Shown here piece by piece: positions 1 to 12,586 of a DNA stretch of 64,000 nucleotides. Position 1 is the stretch's first letter; each line of letters begins with the position of its first letter. The DNA comes from Anaeramoeba ignava (taxonomy: Eukaryota > Metamonada > Anaeramoebidae). The stretch lies in NCBI GenBank assembly GCA_028826165.1, contig JAPDFW010000074.1, positions 361,535 through 425,534 on the forward strand, given 5' to 3'. The translations under genes and the position numbers were made by a program. Under the pieces are notes generated by a model. The model was not told the DNA's origin, did not search any database, and worked only from the letters and a program-made list of their open reading frames with translations.

Positions 1-861
1 AAATTAAATTATTTGAAATTAAATTATTTGAAATTAAATTATTTGAAATTATTTTAAATTATTTGGAAATTAAATTATTTGGAAATTAAATTATTTGAAA
101 TTAAATTATTTGGAAATTAAATTATTTGAAATTAAATTATTTGAAATTAAATTATTTGAAATTAAATTATTTGAAATTAAATTATTTGAAATTAAATTAT
201 TTGAAATTAAATTATTTGAAATTAATTTAAATTATTTTGGAAATTAAATTATTTGAAATTAAATTATTTGAAATTAAATTATTTGAAATTAAATTATTTG
301 GAAATTAAATTATTTGGAAATTAAATTATTTGAAATTAAATTATTTGAAATTAAATTATTTGAAATTAAATTATTTGAAATTAAATTATTTGAAATTAAA
401 TTATTTGGAAATTAAATTATTTGAAATTAAATTATTTGAAATTAAATTATTTGAAATTAAATTATTTGAAATTAAATTTGAAATTAAATTATTTGAAATT
501 AAATTATTTGAAATTAAATTATTTGTATTTAAATTATTTGAAATTAAATTATTTGAAATTAAATTATTTGAAATTAAATTATTTGGAATTAAATTATTGA
601 AATTTAAATTATTTTGAAATTAAATTATTTGAAATTAAATTATTTGTATTTAAATTATTTGAAATTAAATTATTTGGAAATTAAATTATTTGGAATTAAA
701 TTATTTGAAATTAAATTATTTGTATTTAAATTATTTGAAATTAAATTATTTGGAATTAAATTATTTGAAATTAAATTATTTGGAAATTAAATTATTTGGA
801 AATTAAATTATTTGGAAATTAAATTATTTGAATTTAAATTTTTTGGAATTAAATTGTTTAC
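1..861. repeat. 15/16-bp minisatellite, probably intronic
   Basis: About 55 head-to-tail copies of AAATTAAATTATTTG, with 16-bp variants carrying an extra G (TTTGGAAATT) and a few ATTTGTATTT variants. Read on the minus strand as a continuation of the upstream exon it would give Asn-Asn-Leu-Ile-Ser repeats, but the 16-bp variants soon bring TAA into frame. A GTAAAC donor lies exactly at 861-856 on the minus strand. The array is therefore most likely the start of a repeat-filled intron of the BEACH-type gene at 862-1564; its acceptor is outside the window. Confidence 0.8.
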
Positions 862-1564
862 TTGTGTTTTAATTAATTGAAGAAGTGATTTAATATCAGT
901 TGTTAAATCTAATAATAAATCAAAAAGTCCAAAATTGAAAAGAGTTTGTCTATTAAATTTTGATTCAACAAGAATTCGAAAAATTTCAAAAGATGAAGCA
1001 ATTTTAAATTTTGAACGAGAAGAAGATAAAAAATTTAAAATTGATTCATTTGAAGAACTTATAGAAATATAATCTAAATAAAGGAATAAAAAAAGAATAA
1101 AAAAAAAGGAAAATTATTTTGAATAAAAAAAATTAGTTTTTGATTTCTTACTTTTAATTAAATTTTTAAATTCTAAAAATATATTAATTATCATAACAAT
1201 AAATTCTTGAGAATGTCCACAATCATTTGCTACTGCTTCTTTAAGTTCTTTTTGTGAAAATTCAAATAAAAATTTTCCTCTTTTTTGTTTTGCATTTTCA
1301 CATTTAATTTTGACTTTTTCAGGATTCCAAGAACGATAACTTTGAAGAAATACTTCTGAAAAAGAATTAAACCATAAAAGATGTTCTTCCTAATTTTATA
1401 TTTTCAGATTGATGATTAATATTTGATTCATTTTGTGAATAAAAAGTTTAATTTCTTTTTAAATTTTGTTTGAAAATTTCTTTTTAAAAATATTTTTATA
1501 CTTTGGATTTATTTGGTTGTCTTTGTTGCCAAAGTGTTAATAATTTTGAATTTTTTGAAAACAT
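862..1564 (-). CDS. BEACH-family protein, N-terminal exons (partial)
   Basis: Three exons fit in phase: 1564-1502 (starting MFSKNSKLLTLWQQ), 1389-1152 and 1073-862, with GTATAA, GTAAGA and GTAAAC donors and TTAG acceptors. Exon 2 carries a Trp-Asn-Pro segment (SYRSWNPE) followed by a Gly-His motif and a hydrophobic helix (GHSQEFIVMIINIFLEF). Exon 3 is a helical repeat with SKFNRQTLF. The same two landmarks recur in the damaged gene at 59199-63990 (QKWNP, SKFNRQILF), which later shows a neurobeachin-type ConA-like segment. From memory, plant SPIRRIG-type BEACH proteins have a similar W-x-P...GHP block near the N-terminus. BEACH proteins are large scaffolds for vesicle traffic and autophagy. 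The BEACH domain itself would lie left of the window, so the family call is an inference. Confidence 0.45.
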
Positions 1565-1764
1565 AAAAATAACACAATTAAAAAATGAAAAAAAAATGAA
1601 AAAAATGAAAAAAATGAAAATAAAAAATAAAAATAAAATTAATTTTAATTTAAAATTTTTTCATTTTTGTTCCACTTTTTTTTAATTAAATTTATCAATT
1701 CAAAAAAAAAAAAGCAAAAAAAAAAATTATTTTCTTTTCGGTTTTTTTTCTTTTTTTTTCAAAA

Positions 1765-4700
1765 TTACACTTTATTAAAAACTGCTAAAGGAAAATATTT
1801 AGTTTGAGAATTCCATTGAGGTCTAATTGTTATTAAAGAAACTCCAGTCCAATCAATACTATCAATATTAACAACAAATCCTTTTTTATTATCAAGTGTT
1901 TTTGCTAATAATTTTGAAATTTGTAAAGCTCTTCTTTGATATTTTGTTTCTTTTTTACTTGATAAATTTCTTTTTTTATCTGTATAAACTGTTAATAAAG
2001 AAAAACTTTCTCCTGAAATTGGTAATTCATTTTGATCTAATTTTAATGCAAGTGCAATAGTTCTTAAAGGAGTAGCAACAACAAATTCCAAAGTAACATG
2101 TTTTGTTATCTAAAATAAATTAAGAATAAATAAATAAAATAAATTTTGTTCCACTTTTTTTATTTTAATTTTAATTTTAATTTTACTTTTTATCTTTTCT
2201 TTCTTTTTGGATTCTTTTTCTTTTCATCTTTCTCTTTTATTTCTTTTTATCTTTTTGATGTCTAACCCAATAATCAAGACTAACTCTAGGAGGTTCTGAA
2301 ACATGTTCATTTTGTTTTTCAAAATCTTTTTGTTCACCAATTTTCATTGATTTAAGAAATGGAATTGTTTTTTGAATTATTAATGAATCAGAATCTTCTC
2401 CTTTTATTGTTAAAAATGCTTCATTAATATTTAATAATGTTGTATATTTTCCTCCATATATATATTTATCCATTGATGAAACAATAAATTCTATTTCTTG
2501 ATTTGTAAATTTTTCTTGTTCATCAAATAAATTTTTCCAATTACTATGAATAAATAAAGTTCTATATTGTGAATCTAATGATGCAATATGAAGTGCAATA
2601 TCAATTTTCTTGCCTTTTTTAATTTTGATTTTATTAATAATTTTATTAATAATTTTATAAATAATTTTATAAATAATTTTATATTTAATTTTATTAATAA
2701 TTTTATATTTAATTTTATAAATAATTTTATATATAATTTTATAAATAATTTTATAAATAATTTTATAAATAATTTTATAAATAATTTCATAAATAATTTT
2801 ATAAATAATTTTATAAATAATTTTATAAATAATTTTATAAATAATTTTATAAATAATTTTTATAAATAATTTTATAAATAATTTTATAAATAATTTTATA
2901 AATAATTTTATAGTAAATTTATAAATATTTTTATATATAATTTTATAAATAATTTTATATATAATTTTATAAATAATTTTATATATAATTTTTATAATTA
3001 ATTTTATAATTAATTTTATATTTAATTTTATATTTAATTTTATAAATAATTTTATATTTAATTTTATATTTAATTTTATATTTAATTTTATAAATAATTT
3101 TTATATAATTTTATAAATAATTTTATATATAATTTTATAAATAATTTTATAAATAATTTTATATTTAATTTTATATTTAAGTTTATAAATAATTTTATAA
3201 ATAATTTTATAAATAAATTTATAAATAATTTTATAAATAATTTAATAAATAATTTTTATAATTAATTTTTAAGAAATAAATAATTTTATAATTAATTTTA
3301 TAAATAATTTTATATATAATTTTATAATTAATTTTATAATTAATTTTATATATAATTTTATATATAATTTTATAAATAATTTTATAAATAATTTTATATA
3401 TAATTTAATAAATAATTTTATAAATAATTTTATAAATAATTTTATTGTTAATAATTTTTTCCATTTAATTTTGAATATTTAATTTTATATTTAATTTTAT
3501 AAATAATTTAATATATAATTTTATAAATAATTTTATATATAATTTTATAAATAATTTTATATATAATTTTATATTTAATTTTATAAATAATTTTATAAAT
3601 AATTTTAAATCTACCTATTGGTAAAATATAAAATTTTATTAATTCAAGTGGTTTTTGAGTTTTTGATAAAATATCAACATATGAACGTAAAATTTCTGTT
3701 ATAAAAACATCAGATCCAAGAACAACAATTTTAAAAGGAGTTCTATTTGTTTTAATTTTTTGTTGATATTTTACAACTGTTGAAAATGTTTGTTGAATAT
3801 CTAAAAAATTTTGAATCCAAATTAATTTTCCTTGAAGAGATGATAAATTAATCCATGGTAATAATTTTTGAGTTCTTCTTTTTCCTGCTTTTAAAAGGAA
3901 TATATTTTCCACTGTTTTTGATGAATTAAATAAATTTTGTAATGTTCTTGTTACACTTTCAAAAGAAACTAAAAAATTGATTATTAATTTATAAATAAAA
4001 AAAGAACCAACAAAATAATAAATTAATAAATCCAACTTGTTTTCAATTTCAAATTTAAATTCAATAAAATCAATTTACTTAAAGGATAAGAATTTGCTGA
4101 ATTTGATTTTTTTAAACTAGATTTAAGTGATTTATTTTCTTCATTCATAAATTTTATAGGTGTTTCTGATTGTGATTCTTGTTCTATTTTTTCAGTTGAT
4201 TCATTTCCTTGTTTTTCTTGTTCAAGATTTTTTGTCAAATTTATTATTTCTTTATCACTTGAATCTTCTTCTTTTATCATTTGATTTAAATCATTATTTG
4301 ATTGATTTTGATTTTGATTTTGATTTTGAATTGAAATAATTTCATTTTCTTGTTTTCCTCCTTTCTTTTTAATTCCTTTTCTAAATCTTGCTCCAAATTT
4401 AAGTTTATTTCTTAATTTTCCAAATCTTTTCTTTTTTTGTTTTGGTTCAATTTGTGTTAATTCTGGACCTTCAATAAGATATTGTAAATCATCTGAATCA
4501 GAAGAACTAAATAATAATTTATTAATTTAATAATTTATTAATTTAATAATATTTAAAATATTTAAAATATTTTTTTTACTGTTTATCTTTTTCTTCAAAA
4601 TCTTCTCCATCAATATCATTAACTTCTTCATTTTGAATATTTAATAATGCTCCAATTTTTAAAGGTATTGTTACTACACGAATATTAATTTTAGCTCTTA

Positions 4701-6500
4701 AATTATTTGTATTTGGTTCTATTAATTTTAGTGATGAATCGAAAGTCATTTGTAACTAATTTTAATAAATTTTTAAAAAATAAATTTAATCAATTTTTGT
4801 TTTTAAAATAAAATTTAATCAATTTCTGTTTTAAAATAAATTTAATCAATTTCTGTTTTTAAAATAAATTTAATAAATTTCTGTTTTTAAAATAATTTTA
4901 ATAAATTTCTGTTTTAAAAATAATTTTGATAAATTTCTGTTTTTAAAATAAATTTGATAAATTTCTGTTTTTAAAATAATTTTGATAAGTTTCTGTTTTT
5001 AAAAATAATTTTGATAATTTTCTATTTTAAAATAATTTTGATAAATTTCTATTTTTAAAATAGTTTTGATAAATTTCTGTTTTAAAAATAATTTTGATAA
5101 ATTTCTGGTTTTGAAATAATTTTGATAAATTTCTGTTTTTAAAATAATTTTAATAAATTTCTGTTTTTAAAATAATTTTGATAATTTTCTGTTTTTAAAT
5201 AAATTTGATAAATTTCTGTTTTTAAAATAATTTTAATAAATTTCTGTTTTAAAAATAATTTTGATAAATTTCTGTTTTTAAAATAAATTTAATAAATTTC
5301 TGTTTTTAAAATAATTTTGATAAATTTCTGTTTTTAAAATAAATTTTGATAAATTTCTGGTTTTAAAATAAATTTGATAAGTTTCTGTTTTTAAAATAAT
5401 TTTGATAAATTTCTGGTTTTAAAATAAATTTAATAATTTTCTGTTTTTAAAATAAATTTGATAAATTTCTATTTTAAAATAAATTTGATAAATTTCTATT
5501 TTAAAATAAATTTGATAAATTTCTGGTTTTAAAATAATTTTGATAAATTTCTATTTTTGAAATAAATTTAATCAAATTTCTGTTTTTAAAATAATTTTGA
5601 TAATTTTTTGTTTTTAAAATAAATTTGATAAATTTCTGTTTTTAAAATAAATTTAATAAATTTCTGTTTTTAAATAAATTTGATAAGTTTTTGTTTTTAA
5701 AATAAATTTGATAAATTTCTGTTTTTAAAATAAATTTGATAAATTTCTATTTTAAAATAAATTTGATAATTACAACATCTGCAAGATTTATTTTACCAAT
5801 ACCAATTGTTGATTTTTTCTTTCCTCTTTTTTTTGTTCTTTGAAGATGAATATTTAATATATTATCTGAATACTAAAAAATATTAAAAAATTAAATTAAT
5901 TAATTAATAAATTAATAAATTAATTAATAAATAATTTTACTTTTAAATTGTGTAAATAACGAAAAGAAAAAACATAAGCAAGTTGATAAATAAGTTGAGA
6001 ATCATTTTCTGTAAAAGGTAAAATTAAATTTGAAGATTCTAATTTATTAGAAATATTTTTCTTATCATTTTTTGAAGGAGTTATAGTTATTGGAGTTGAT
6101 TTTCTTTGTTGTTTCATTGTTTGAATTGTTGTTTTTGTATTTTTATTTTGTTTTTGATTTTTTGATTCATTTTCTTCTTCTTGTTTAATTGGAATATGAA
6201 TTGCTCCAGTTGAAAGTTTACTCTTTCCTGAATCAATACTTAATGATAATTCTAAAGGTGAAGGAAAATCAAATTCTTCATTTAAAAAAATTTCTATTTT
6301 TATTTTTATTTTTTTTAATTTAAAATTTTAATTTAAAATTTTTTTCTTATTTTTATTTATTATTATTATTAACCAAGTAATGTTATTTTTGCAATACAAG
6401 TTCTTGGAACACAATGAGCTGGAATATCTTTAATATCTCCTTTTTTTATTCCTGAAAATAATTTTGTTTCAATTCCAACTTTTTGTTCTTCAGAATTCAT
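1765..6500 (-). CDS. PACS-type phosphofurin acidic cluster sorting protein
   Basis: Eight exons join in phase into about 742 residues: 6500-6374, 6293-5941, 5872-5774, 4755-4580, 4506-4079, 3968-3615, 2613-2267, 2109-1765. PACS proteins are cytosolic adaptors that bind acidic-cluster sorting signals of membrane cargo. The N-terminal furin-binding region is recognisable: HCVPRTCIAKITLLG, the ILPFTENDSQLIYQLAYVF block and LQRTKKRGKK. A Ser/Glu/Asp-rich and basic linker follows. The C-terminal PACS domain has IVVLGSDVFITEILRSYVD, FYILPIG, SLDSQYRTLF, a VSLDYW segment and the closing PQWNSQTKYFPLAVF, the counterpart of WSSHVKHFP in animal PACS. Length is near that of animal PACS (about 900), lacking low-complexity ends. 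The exon 7 donor (GTTAGA at 2266) is the least certain junction: reading on past it meets a TAA. Two introns (3614-2614, 5773-4756) are swollen by tandem repeats. Confidence 0.9.
2614..3614. repeat. 12-bp tandem repeat filling a PACS intron
   Basis: About 1 kb of AATTTTATAAAT units, with TATATA, TATTTA and TAATTA variants, lies between the donor at 3614 (GTAGAT on the minus strand) and the acceptor at 2614. The other PACS introns are 68-157 bp apart from the one at 4756-5773, so this expansion is intron-specific. Some units give open frames such as (FINN)n or (KLFI)n; these are by-products of the repeat. Confidence 0.9.
4756..5773. repeat. 28-bp tandem repeat filling a PACS intron
   Basis: Roughly 35 copies of a 27-29-bp unit with the core GATAAATTTCTGTTTTTAA lie between the donor at 5773 (GTAATT on the minus strand) and the acceptor at 4756. 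The unit is unrelated to the 12-bp repeat of the other long intron in the same gene. Copies vary mainly in T- and A-run length and in GATAA/AATAA. Confidence 0.9.
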
Positions 6501-6708
6501 TTAAAAAAAAAATGAAAAAAATGAAAAAAATGAATTTAATTATTTAAAAATCAAGAAATTTTTCAAGTAATTCTTTTTGTTTTTTATGAAATTTTTATTT
6601 ATTTTTATTTAAAAATCAAAATTTAAATCATTTTTTTTAATTGTTAACCATTTTTTTATTTTTGATTTTATTTTGAATTTTTTTTGATTTTTTTCTTCAA
6701 TTTTTGTT

Positions 6709-9700
6709 TTAATAATTTTGATTTTGATTTTGATTTTGATTTAATTTTGATTTTGATTTTTGATTTTGATTTGAACGTTTGAATTTAATTGATTTGATTT
6801 TGATTTTTGATTTAGGTTTTGATTTAATTGATTTAATTGATTTTGATTTAATTGATTTAATTGATTTAATTGATTTTGATTTAATTGATTTAATTGATTT
6901 TGATTTAATTGATTTAATTGATTTTGATTTAATTGATTTTTGATTTTGAAATTGATTTAATTGATTTAATTGATTTAATTCATTTTGATTTAATTGATTT
7001 TGATTTAATTGATTTTGATTTAATTGATTTTGATTTAATTGATTTTGATTTTGATTTAATTGATTTAATTGATTTTGATTTTCATTCCCAAAATTAATTA
7101 AAGAATTTAAATCAATTCCAAAAAAATTTAAATCAAAATTTCCTAAATCAAAATGTTTTTCCTTTTTCAAATTCAAAATTTCAACATTTTTACAAACATC
7201 ACTTGCATAACAAATTCCTCCCATAGAAAAAATACAATGTTTAATAACAGAATTCCAAACAGAACTAGAATTTAAAACCTTTTGTCTTCCAACAATAATT
7301 AAATGATTTTTAGCTCTACTTAAAAGAACATTTAATCTATTTGGTGATTCAATAAAACCAAGATTTTCTGTTCTACAACAAGAAACAATACAAATTTCTT
7401 TTTCAGCTCCTTGAAAAGCATCAACTGTTGATATTTGAATTTGTTTCATTTCATTTTTTCCACTTTTTTTTATTATTATTATTTGTTTTTCTTTTTGTAA
7501 ATGTATTTTTTAATCCTAATATTCCTGTTGATTTTTCTTTTTTATTTTTCTTCTTTTCTTTTTCTGATTTTGATTTTGATTTCCCATTTTGAAATATTGT
7601 TAAAAGTTTATTGATTAATCTTGCTTGTTCTTTATATAAAGTGATTACACCAATTTTACTTGAACTAATATTTTCTTTCAAAAGCATTTCAATTAATCCA
7701 ATAATAATTTTAGCTTCATAAAAATTTCTATAACTTCCTGTCCAAGTTTTCTCTTCTTTTCCATTTTCAGAATCTAAGAAAAAAAGTGGTGGAAAATTAT
7801 TCACAATTGGTTTTCTTTGATTTGAGGAAATTCCATCTAATAAAGCTCCTTGATAAAATAAGTTATTACATATTTGACTAATTAAAGGATGACATCTATA
7901 TTGAGTTCTAAGCATAATTGGTTTATATTCATTTGCTGCTAATCTATCAAATAATGTTTTATATAAATTATCAATTTGATTTGAATCTTGATTAATTGAA
8001 TTTTGATTAATTGAGTTTTCTTTTAAATAATAATTTGTTTTATGATAATTTTCATTTCCTGCTAAATTTGGTGGTAATTGTAATGGATCTCCAAATAAAC
8101 ATAATCTTTCACATGAAAATTTTAAAATTGGAAGCATTGAAATTGGTTCAATCATTTGACTCACTTCATCAAGAACTATAATTGGAAATTTCCATCCAGA
8201 TAAAATAGGAAAATTTGTAGCAGCACATGTTGTTCCAACAACTCTTATTTTCTTCATTTTTTGATTGTATAAAATATGTGAATTATTCTTGATAAATTCA
8301 TATTCATCTAATGTTTTTTTAATTGATTCTAATTCATTCTCATCTTGATAATCTTCTTCTGAAATCATTTCTTTTAATTCTTTGATTGTTTCTTCAATAT
8401 CTTTTTTTTTCTCTCCTGATATTGTATATGGTAATATTTTTTTAGAAATTTTCTTTAAACTTCCTATTCTAATAAATTCTTCAAATCCAAGTTCAAGTAA
8501 TCCTTCTAATACTCTATCAACTGCAATATTAGTAATTGCACTAATCATAATTTTAATATGTTCTGATTCATTTAAGTTATCAAGAATTTCAATCATAAAA
8601 ATTATTAATATTGTTAATAAAAAACTTTTTCCTGAGCCAAATACTCCATGAACTAATACTATTGAATTTTCATAACTTTCTTTTTTAATAAACCATTTTG
8701 ATATTTTTTCTAATATTTCAATTTGATCTTCATTTAAATTATATTTTTTAATTGTTTCTATTTTTGATTCTTCAATTAAATCATTTGAAATTTGTTCAAA
8801 AGGAAATGAATAATTTTTTTGATTATTTGGAAATATTTTCCCTTCATATTGAATAGATTGAGTTTTAAAATTTGAAATTATTTTATGTGATTTTTTGTAA
8901 GCAATTTCTGATGGGAATTTAATTTTAGATTTCAAAGGTTTTTCATTTTCATTTTCTTCATTATTTTCATTTTCATTTTATTTTCATTTTCTATTTTCAT
9001 TATTTTCATTTTCATTTTCATTTTCATTTTCATTTTCATTTTCATTTTCATTTTCATTTTCTTGATTTTGATATTTCTTTAATATAAATTCAAGTAATGG
9101 AATATTTTCTTCTTTTATAATTTCTATATTATTAATTGCTGAAAATTCTGTTGATGCATTAAAACATTTAATTGCAAAAATATCTTTATATTTCTTATTT
9201 GGTTCAATTTCAAATAAATTTGGAAAATCTCCTATTGGTTCAAGTGTTACTAAACCTGATGTTCCAACTCCAAAAAATATACTTTTAGCAAAAAAAATAA
9301 AATCATCTTTTTGTTTAGGTTCAAAATTTTGAACATTAGAAATAACCCATAAATCATCTTTTGTATATTCAGCTCCATTAATTTGTTTTTTAACTTTTAA
9401 AAAAAATTGATTTCCTGTTGTTTGTTTAATAAAAGATGTATCTTTTTTTTCATCTTCACTTTCATCACTTTCTTCATCTTCACTTTCATCACTTTCTTCA
9501 CTTTCATTATTTTTACGTCTTTTTTGATTTCTTCTAAATTGTTTTTGTCTTTTTTTAAATGCTAAATTTCTTTTTTTAATCATTTTTGTAAATAATTTTG
9601 ATTTCTTTTCTTGTACATTTTCAATCTTTTTAAAAATTTCACAATTTGAATGAAATAAAATTTGATTTGAAAAGAATAATTTTTCAAGTTCAGGAAGATG

Positions 9701-10924
9701 AAGATTAAAAATACTTGAATAATTTGATTTATCTAAATTTGGAATTTCTTTCCTTTTTTTGATTTTAATTCCTTTGTTTTTAGAAGTAATATCACGATCA
9801 GCCCAAGCAAAAGCATCACAACAATCTGGATCTTTATGAGGTAATCTACAAGAATAAAAAAATCTTCCTTGATTTTCTCCTTCTTTTTTTACAATTTTAA
9901 TAACACAAGGTCCATGTTTACAACAAACAATATTTTCATCTTCTGAAACCCATTTAAGTTTACGAATTAATGAATAAAAAGACATTCCAATTTCAAGTAC
10001 TTTAATATTAATTTCCTCAATTAAAGAAGAAATGAAAATATTTTTATATTCTTCAAAATTTTCAAATTCTTGTGGTATTTTAATTTTTCTTTCTATTTTA
10101 GAATTAACTGGTAAATGAAAGCATTGATAACTTGTTGGGAATAAAAATTTAGATAATGGTCTAAAATAAATAAATATTTTTATATAAATTTAGTAAAGAT
10201 TATTGAAATGAATTAAATAATTTTTTTTTACCTAAATCCTTCATATAATTCTTCAATATTATTTTTTAAAGGAGATTTTAATATAATTTCATTTTGATTT
10301 TGATTTTGATTTTGATTTTGATTTTGATTTTGATTTTGATTTTGATTTTGATTTTGATTTTGATTTTGATTTTGATTTTGATTTTCATTTTGATTTTTAT
10401 TTTGATTTTCATTTTCATTTTGATTTTGATTGATTTTTTGATTTTTGATTTTCATTTTCATTTTCATTTTCATTTTCATTTTGATTTTCATTTGGTTTCT
10501 TTTTAAAAGGAACTGTAAATTTTTTTCTTTTGTTTTTTTGTCTTTTTTTTTCTTGAGAAGGTAAATTTAAAGAATTTAAAGAATTAAATATTTTTTGATT
10601 TGAATTATTTGAATTATTTTTTTTAGTAATAGAAGAAGTAGAAGTATTTTTAATAAGTTTTTCTTTAATTCCAGTTATAATAACAGAATAATGTAATAAA
10701 TAAATATTCTTTCCAATTTCAAGATCATCAGTTTTTTTTAACCAAGAACGTTCTAATTCTTCATCTTCATCATTAAAAAGTGTTACCTATTAATTTTATA
10801 AGTAAATTTATTTGATTTAATTAAATTTATTAATTATTACTCTTCTATTATTAATTTTAAGTATTCCTGTATTCCAAGATTTATGTTTTTTTTTAACATC
10901 TTTTGTAAAATCAACTTCAAACAT
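6709..10924 (-). CDS. ZGRF1-type protein: DUF2439, GRF zinc finger and SF1 helicase
   Basis: Exons: 10924-10841, 10786-10232, 10160-6709. Human ZGRF1 is an SF1 helicase for recombination intermediates and crosslink repair; yeast Mte1 carries the DUF2439 part. The DUF2439 domain opens the protein (HKSWNTGILKI; TLFNDEDEELERSWL). A Gln-Asn/Glu-Asn tract follows, then a GRF zinc finger (CCKHGPCVIKIVKKEG, GRFFYSCRLP, CDAFAWAD). The helicase has Walker A GVFGSGKSF, motif II LDEVSQ, FGDPLQLPP, RTQYRCHP, STVDAFQGAEK and LLSRAKNHLIIVG, i.e. a UPF1-like set. The tail (7085-6709) is Leu-Asn-Gln-rich repeat. Three frame problems: a net one-base shift in the QN tract near 10,400-10,480; in-frame TGA and TAA within GAAAAT repeats near 8,970-8,986, bracketed by compensating one-base changes; and a missing A in the A6 run at 7454-7459. 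Reading errors and true decay cannot be told apart here. Confidence 0.85.
10280..10480. repeat. CAAAAT/GAAAAT hexamer tract inside ZGRF1-type gene
   Basis: On the minus strand this reads (CAAAAT)n with GAAAAT interruptions, encoding Gln-Asn and Glu-Asn dipeptides. The frame entering the tract from the DUF2439 side is not the frame leaving it toward the GRF finger, so at least one base has been gained or lost inside it. Confidence 0.8.
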
Positions 10925-11034
10925 TTTTTTAAATTTAAAAAAAAAGAAAAAAATAAAAATTTTAAAAATTCTTTTATATTGTTTGATTTTTTTTTTTTAT
11001 TTAATTTTTTTTAATTTTCTAAATTAATTTTTTT

Positions 11035-12516
11035 CTATTTTAAATTTATTTTCTTTTTCTCTATAAATTCTTGATATTTTTTTAATGCTTCATCTTTAGC
11101 AAAAGCATAATTAAAACTTTTTTTTGAAATTTCTTTTAATTCTTTTATTGAAAAATTTAAATAAAAACTAACATTTGCAAATTCTTTAGATAAAGAAGTT
11201 AAAAAAACACCTAAAACATTAAAAATTAAAATTAAAATTAAAATTAAAATTAAAATAAACATTAAAATCGGATAAAAATTATAATTAAAATTAAAATTAA
11301 AATTAAATTCGGATAAAAAATTAAAATTAAAATTAAATTTAAAAATTAAAATTAAAATTAAAATTAAAATTAAAATTAAAATTAAAATTAAAATTAAAAT
11401 TAAAATTATTAAAATTAAAATTAAAATTAAAATTAAAATTAAAATTAAAATTAAAATTAAAATTAAAATTAAAATTAAAATTAAAATTAAAATTAAAATT
11501 AAAATTAAAATTAAAATTAAAATTAAAATTAAAATTAAAATTAAAATTAAAATTAAAATTAAAATTAAAATTAAAATTAAAAATCGGATAAAAAATTATA
11601 ATTAAAAATTTGGATAAAAAATTTATAAACCTTGATCATCTGTACAAAATGAAATTGGATGATTTCTTTTATAAAATTCTTTTGCATGATGTTTTTCAAA
11701 ACTTGGAACAGATTCAGTTTTTACATTTGAAGTTAAACAAATTTCAACAGGAATTTTTGAATCAAATAATAAATTACGAATTTCATCATTTAAATAATTA
11801 GCATGACCTAATCTTTGAGGATTAAATTTTAACATTTGAATACTTTCTTCATAATCAATTTTTTCTGCAAAATGTAAAGTAATAAAAAGACCTAAATCTT
11901 TTGCTTTTTTTAAAACAGGAACAAAATCAATAAATTTATTTTTAAAAGGATTTCCAGCAAAATCAATTCCAATAATAACATCTTTTTGATTAATTTGTGA
12001 TATAATTTCAATAGTTTCATTTGCAATTTCTTTTGAATATGCTCTATTTATACTTAATATTAATTTAACAACAATTCCATTATTTAAATTTTTAGTTGTT
12101 TCTTTAATTGTTGATATAATTGTTTCAATATGTTCTTTTTTAGTTGCTTTTTCTTGATTTTCTGATGATTTCTTTAAAAAACGTGGAGTTGTTCTAAGCT
12201 CAAGATAAATACAATTATCATAATAAAAATCTTCAATTACTTCTTTTGTAATTCTTTTTATTTTTTCTAAATCATCAATTAATAAATATATTAAATCAAA
12301 TAATTTAAAACAATCACTAAGTGTTCTTTCACTTCCTTTTTCAAGAAGTTTTGTATCTTCTGGATTTATTTTGTTTTTTAAATTTGATTTTTCTATAAAT
12401 TCTTTAATTGTTGATTCTCTAATTGATCCATTAAGATGTGCATGAAGTTCTGCTTTTGGAATTTTTTTACATTTATTTAAAATTTGTTGAAAAGTTAAAT
12501 TATTATTCTTATTCAT
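11035..12516 (-). CDS. ADAL-type (N6-methyl-AMP) deaminase
   Basis: Two exons, 12516-11631 and 11210-11035, join to 353 residues, close to human ADAL (about 355). Family members deaminate N6-methyl-AMP to IMP, clearing modified nucleotides after RNA breakdown. Metal and catalytic motifs of the adenosine deaminase fold are visible: PKAELHAHLNGSI near the N-terminus (HxH), LHFAEK (third His and Glu), QRLGHANYL (catalytic His) and SFCTDDQGVF (Asp-Asp). The splice joins CTDDQG to VFLTSLSKEF at the same point where the family continues TDD-G-VF, which fixes the intron at 11630-11211. The start is followed directly by the HxH region as in the family, so it is probably right. The gene is complete. 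Confidence 0.93.
11211..11630. repeat. AAAATT hexamer array filling the ADAL intron
   Basis: The 420-bp intron is almost wholly (AAAATT)n on the plus strand, broken by TCGGATAAAAA spacers near 11,266, 11,312 and 11,586. Donor GTTTAT lies at 11630 and acceptor TTTTAG ends at 11211 on the minus strand. Confidence 0.92.
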
Positions 12517-12586
12517 TATTATTATTTATTTATTTTTATTTTTAAAATGAAAAAAATGAAAAATGAAAAAATGATTTTTTTAAATT

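Noticed and set aside
330-617. Open frame of (KLFEI) repeats
   Set aside because: It lies wholly in the 15-bp minisatellite and owes its length to the repeat period; no start context or conserved protein.
2160-2266. Extension of PACS exon 7 as a Lys/Arg-rich segment
   Set aside because: It needs read-through of a TAA; the GTTAGA donor right after SLDYW gives an in-phase splice without that.
2575-2869. Open frames (INNF)n and (KLFI)n on both strands
   Set aside because: Products of the 12-bp repeat within a PACS intron whose splice sites are in phase.
8382-8651. Plus-strand 89-codon frame opposite the ZGRF1-type helicase
   Set aside because: Antisense shadow of strongly conserved helicase motifs; no own support.
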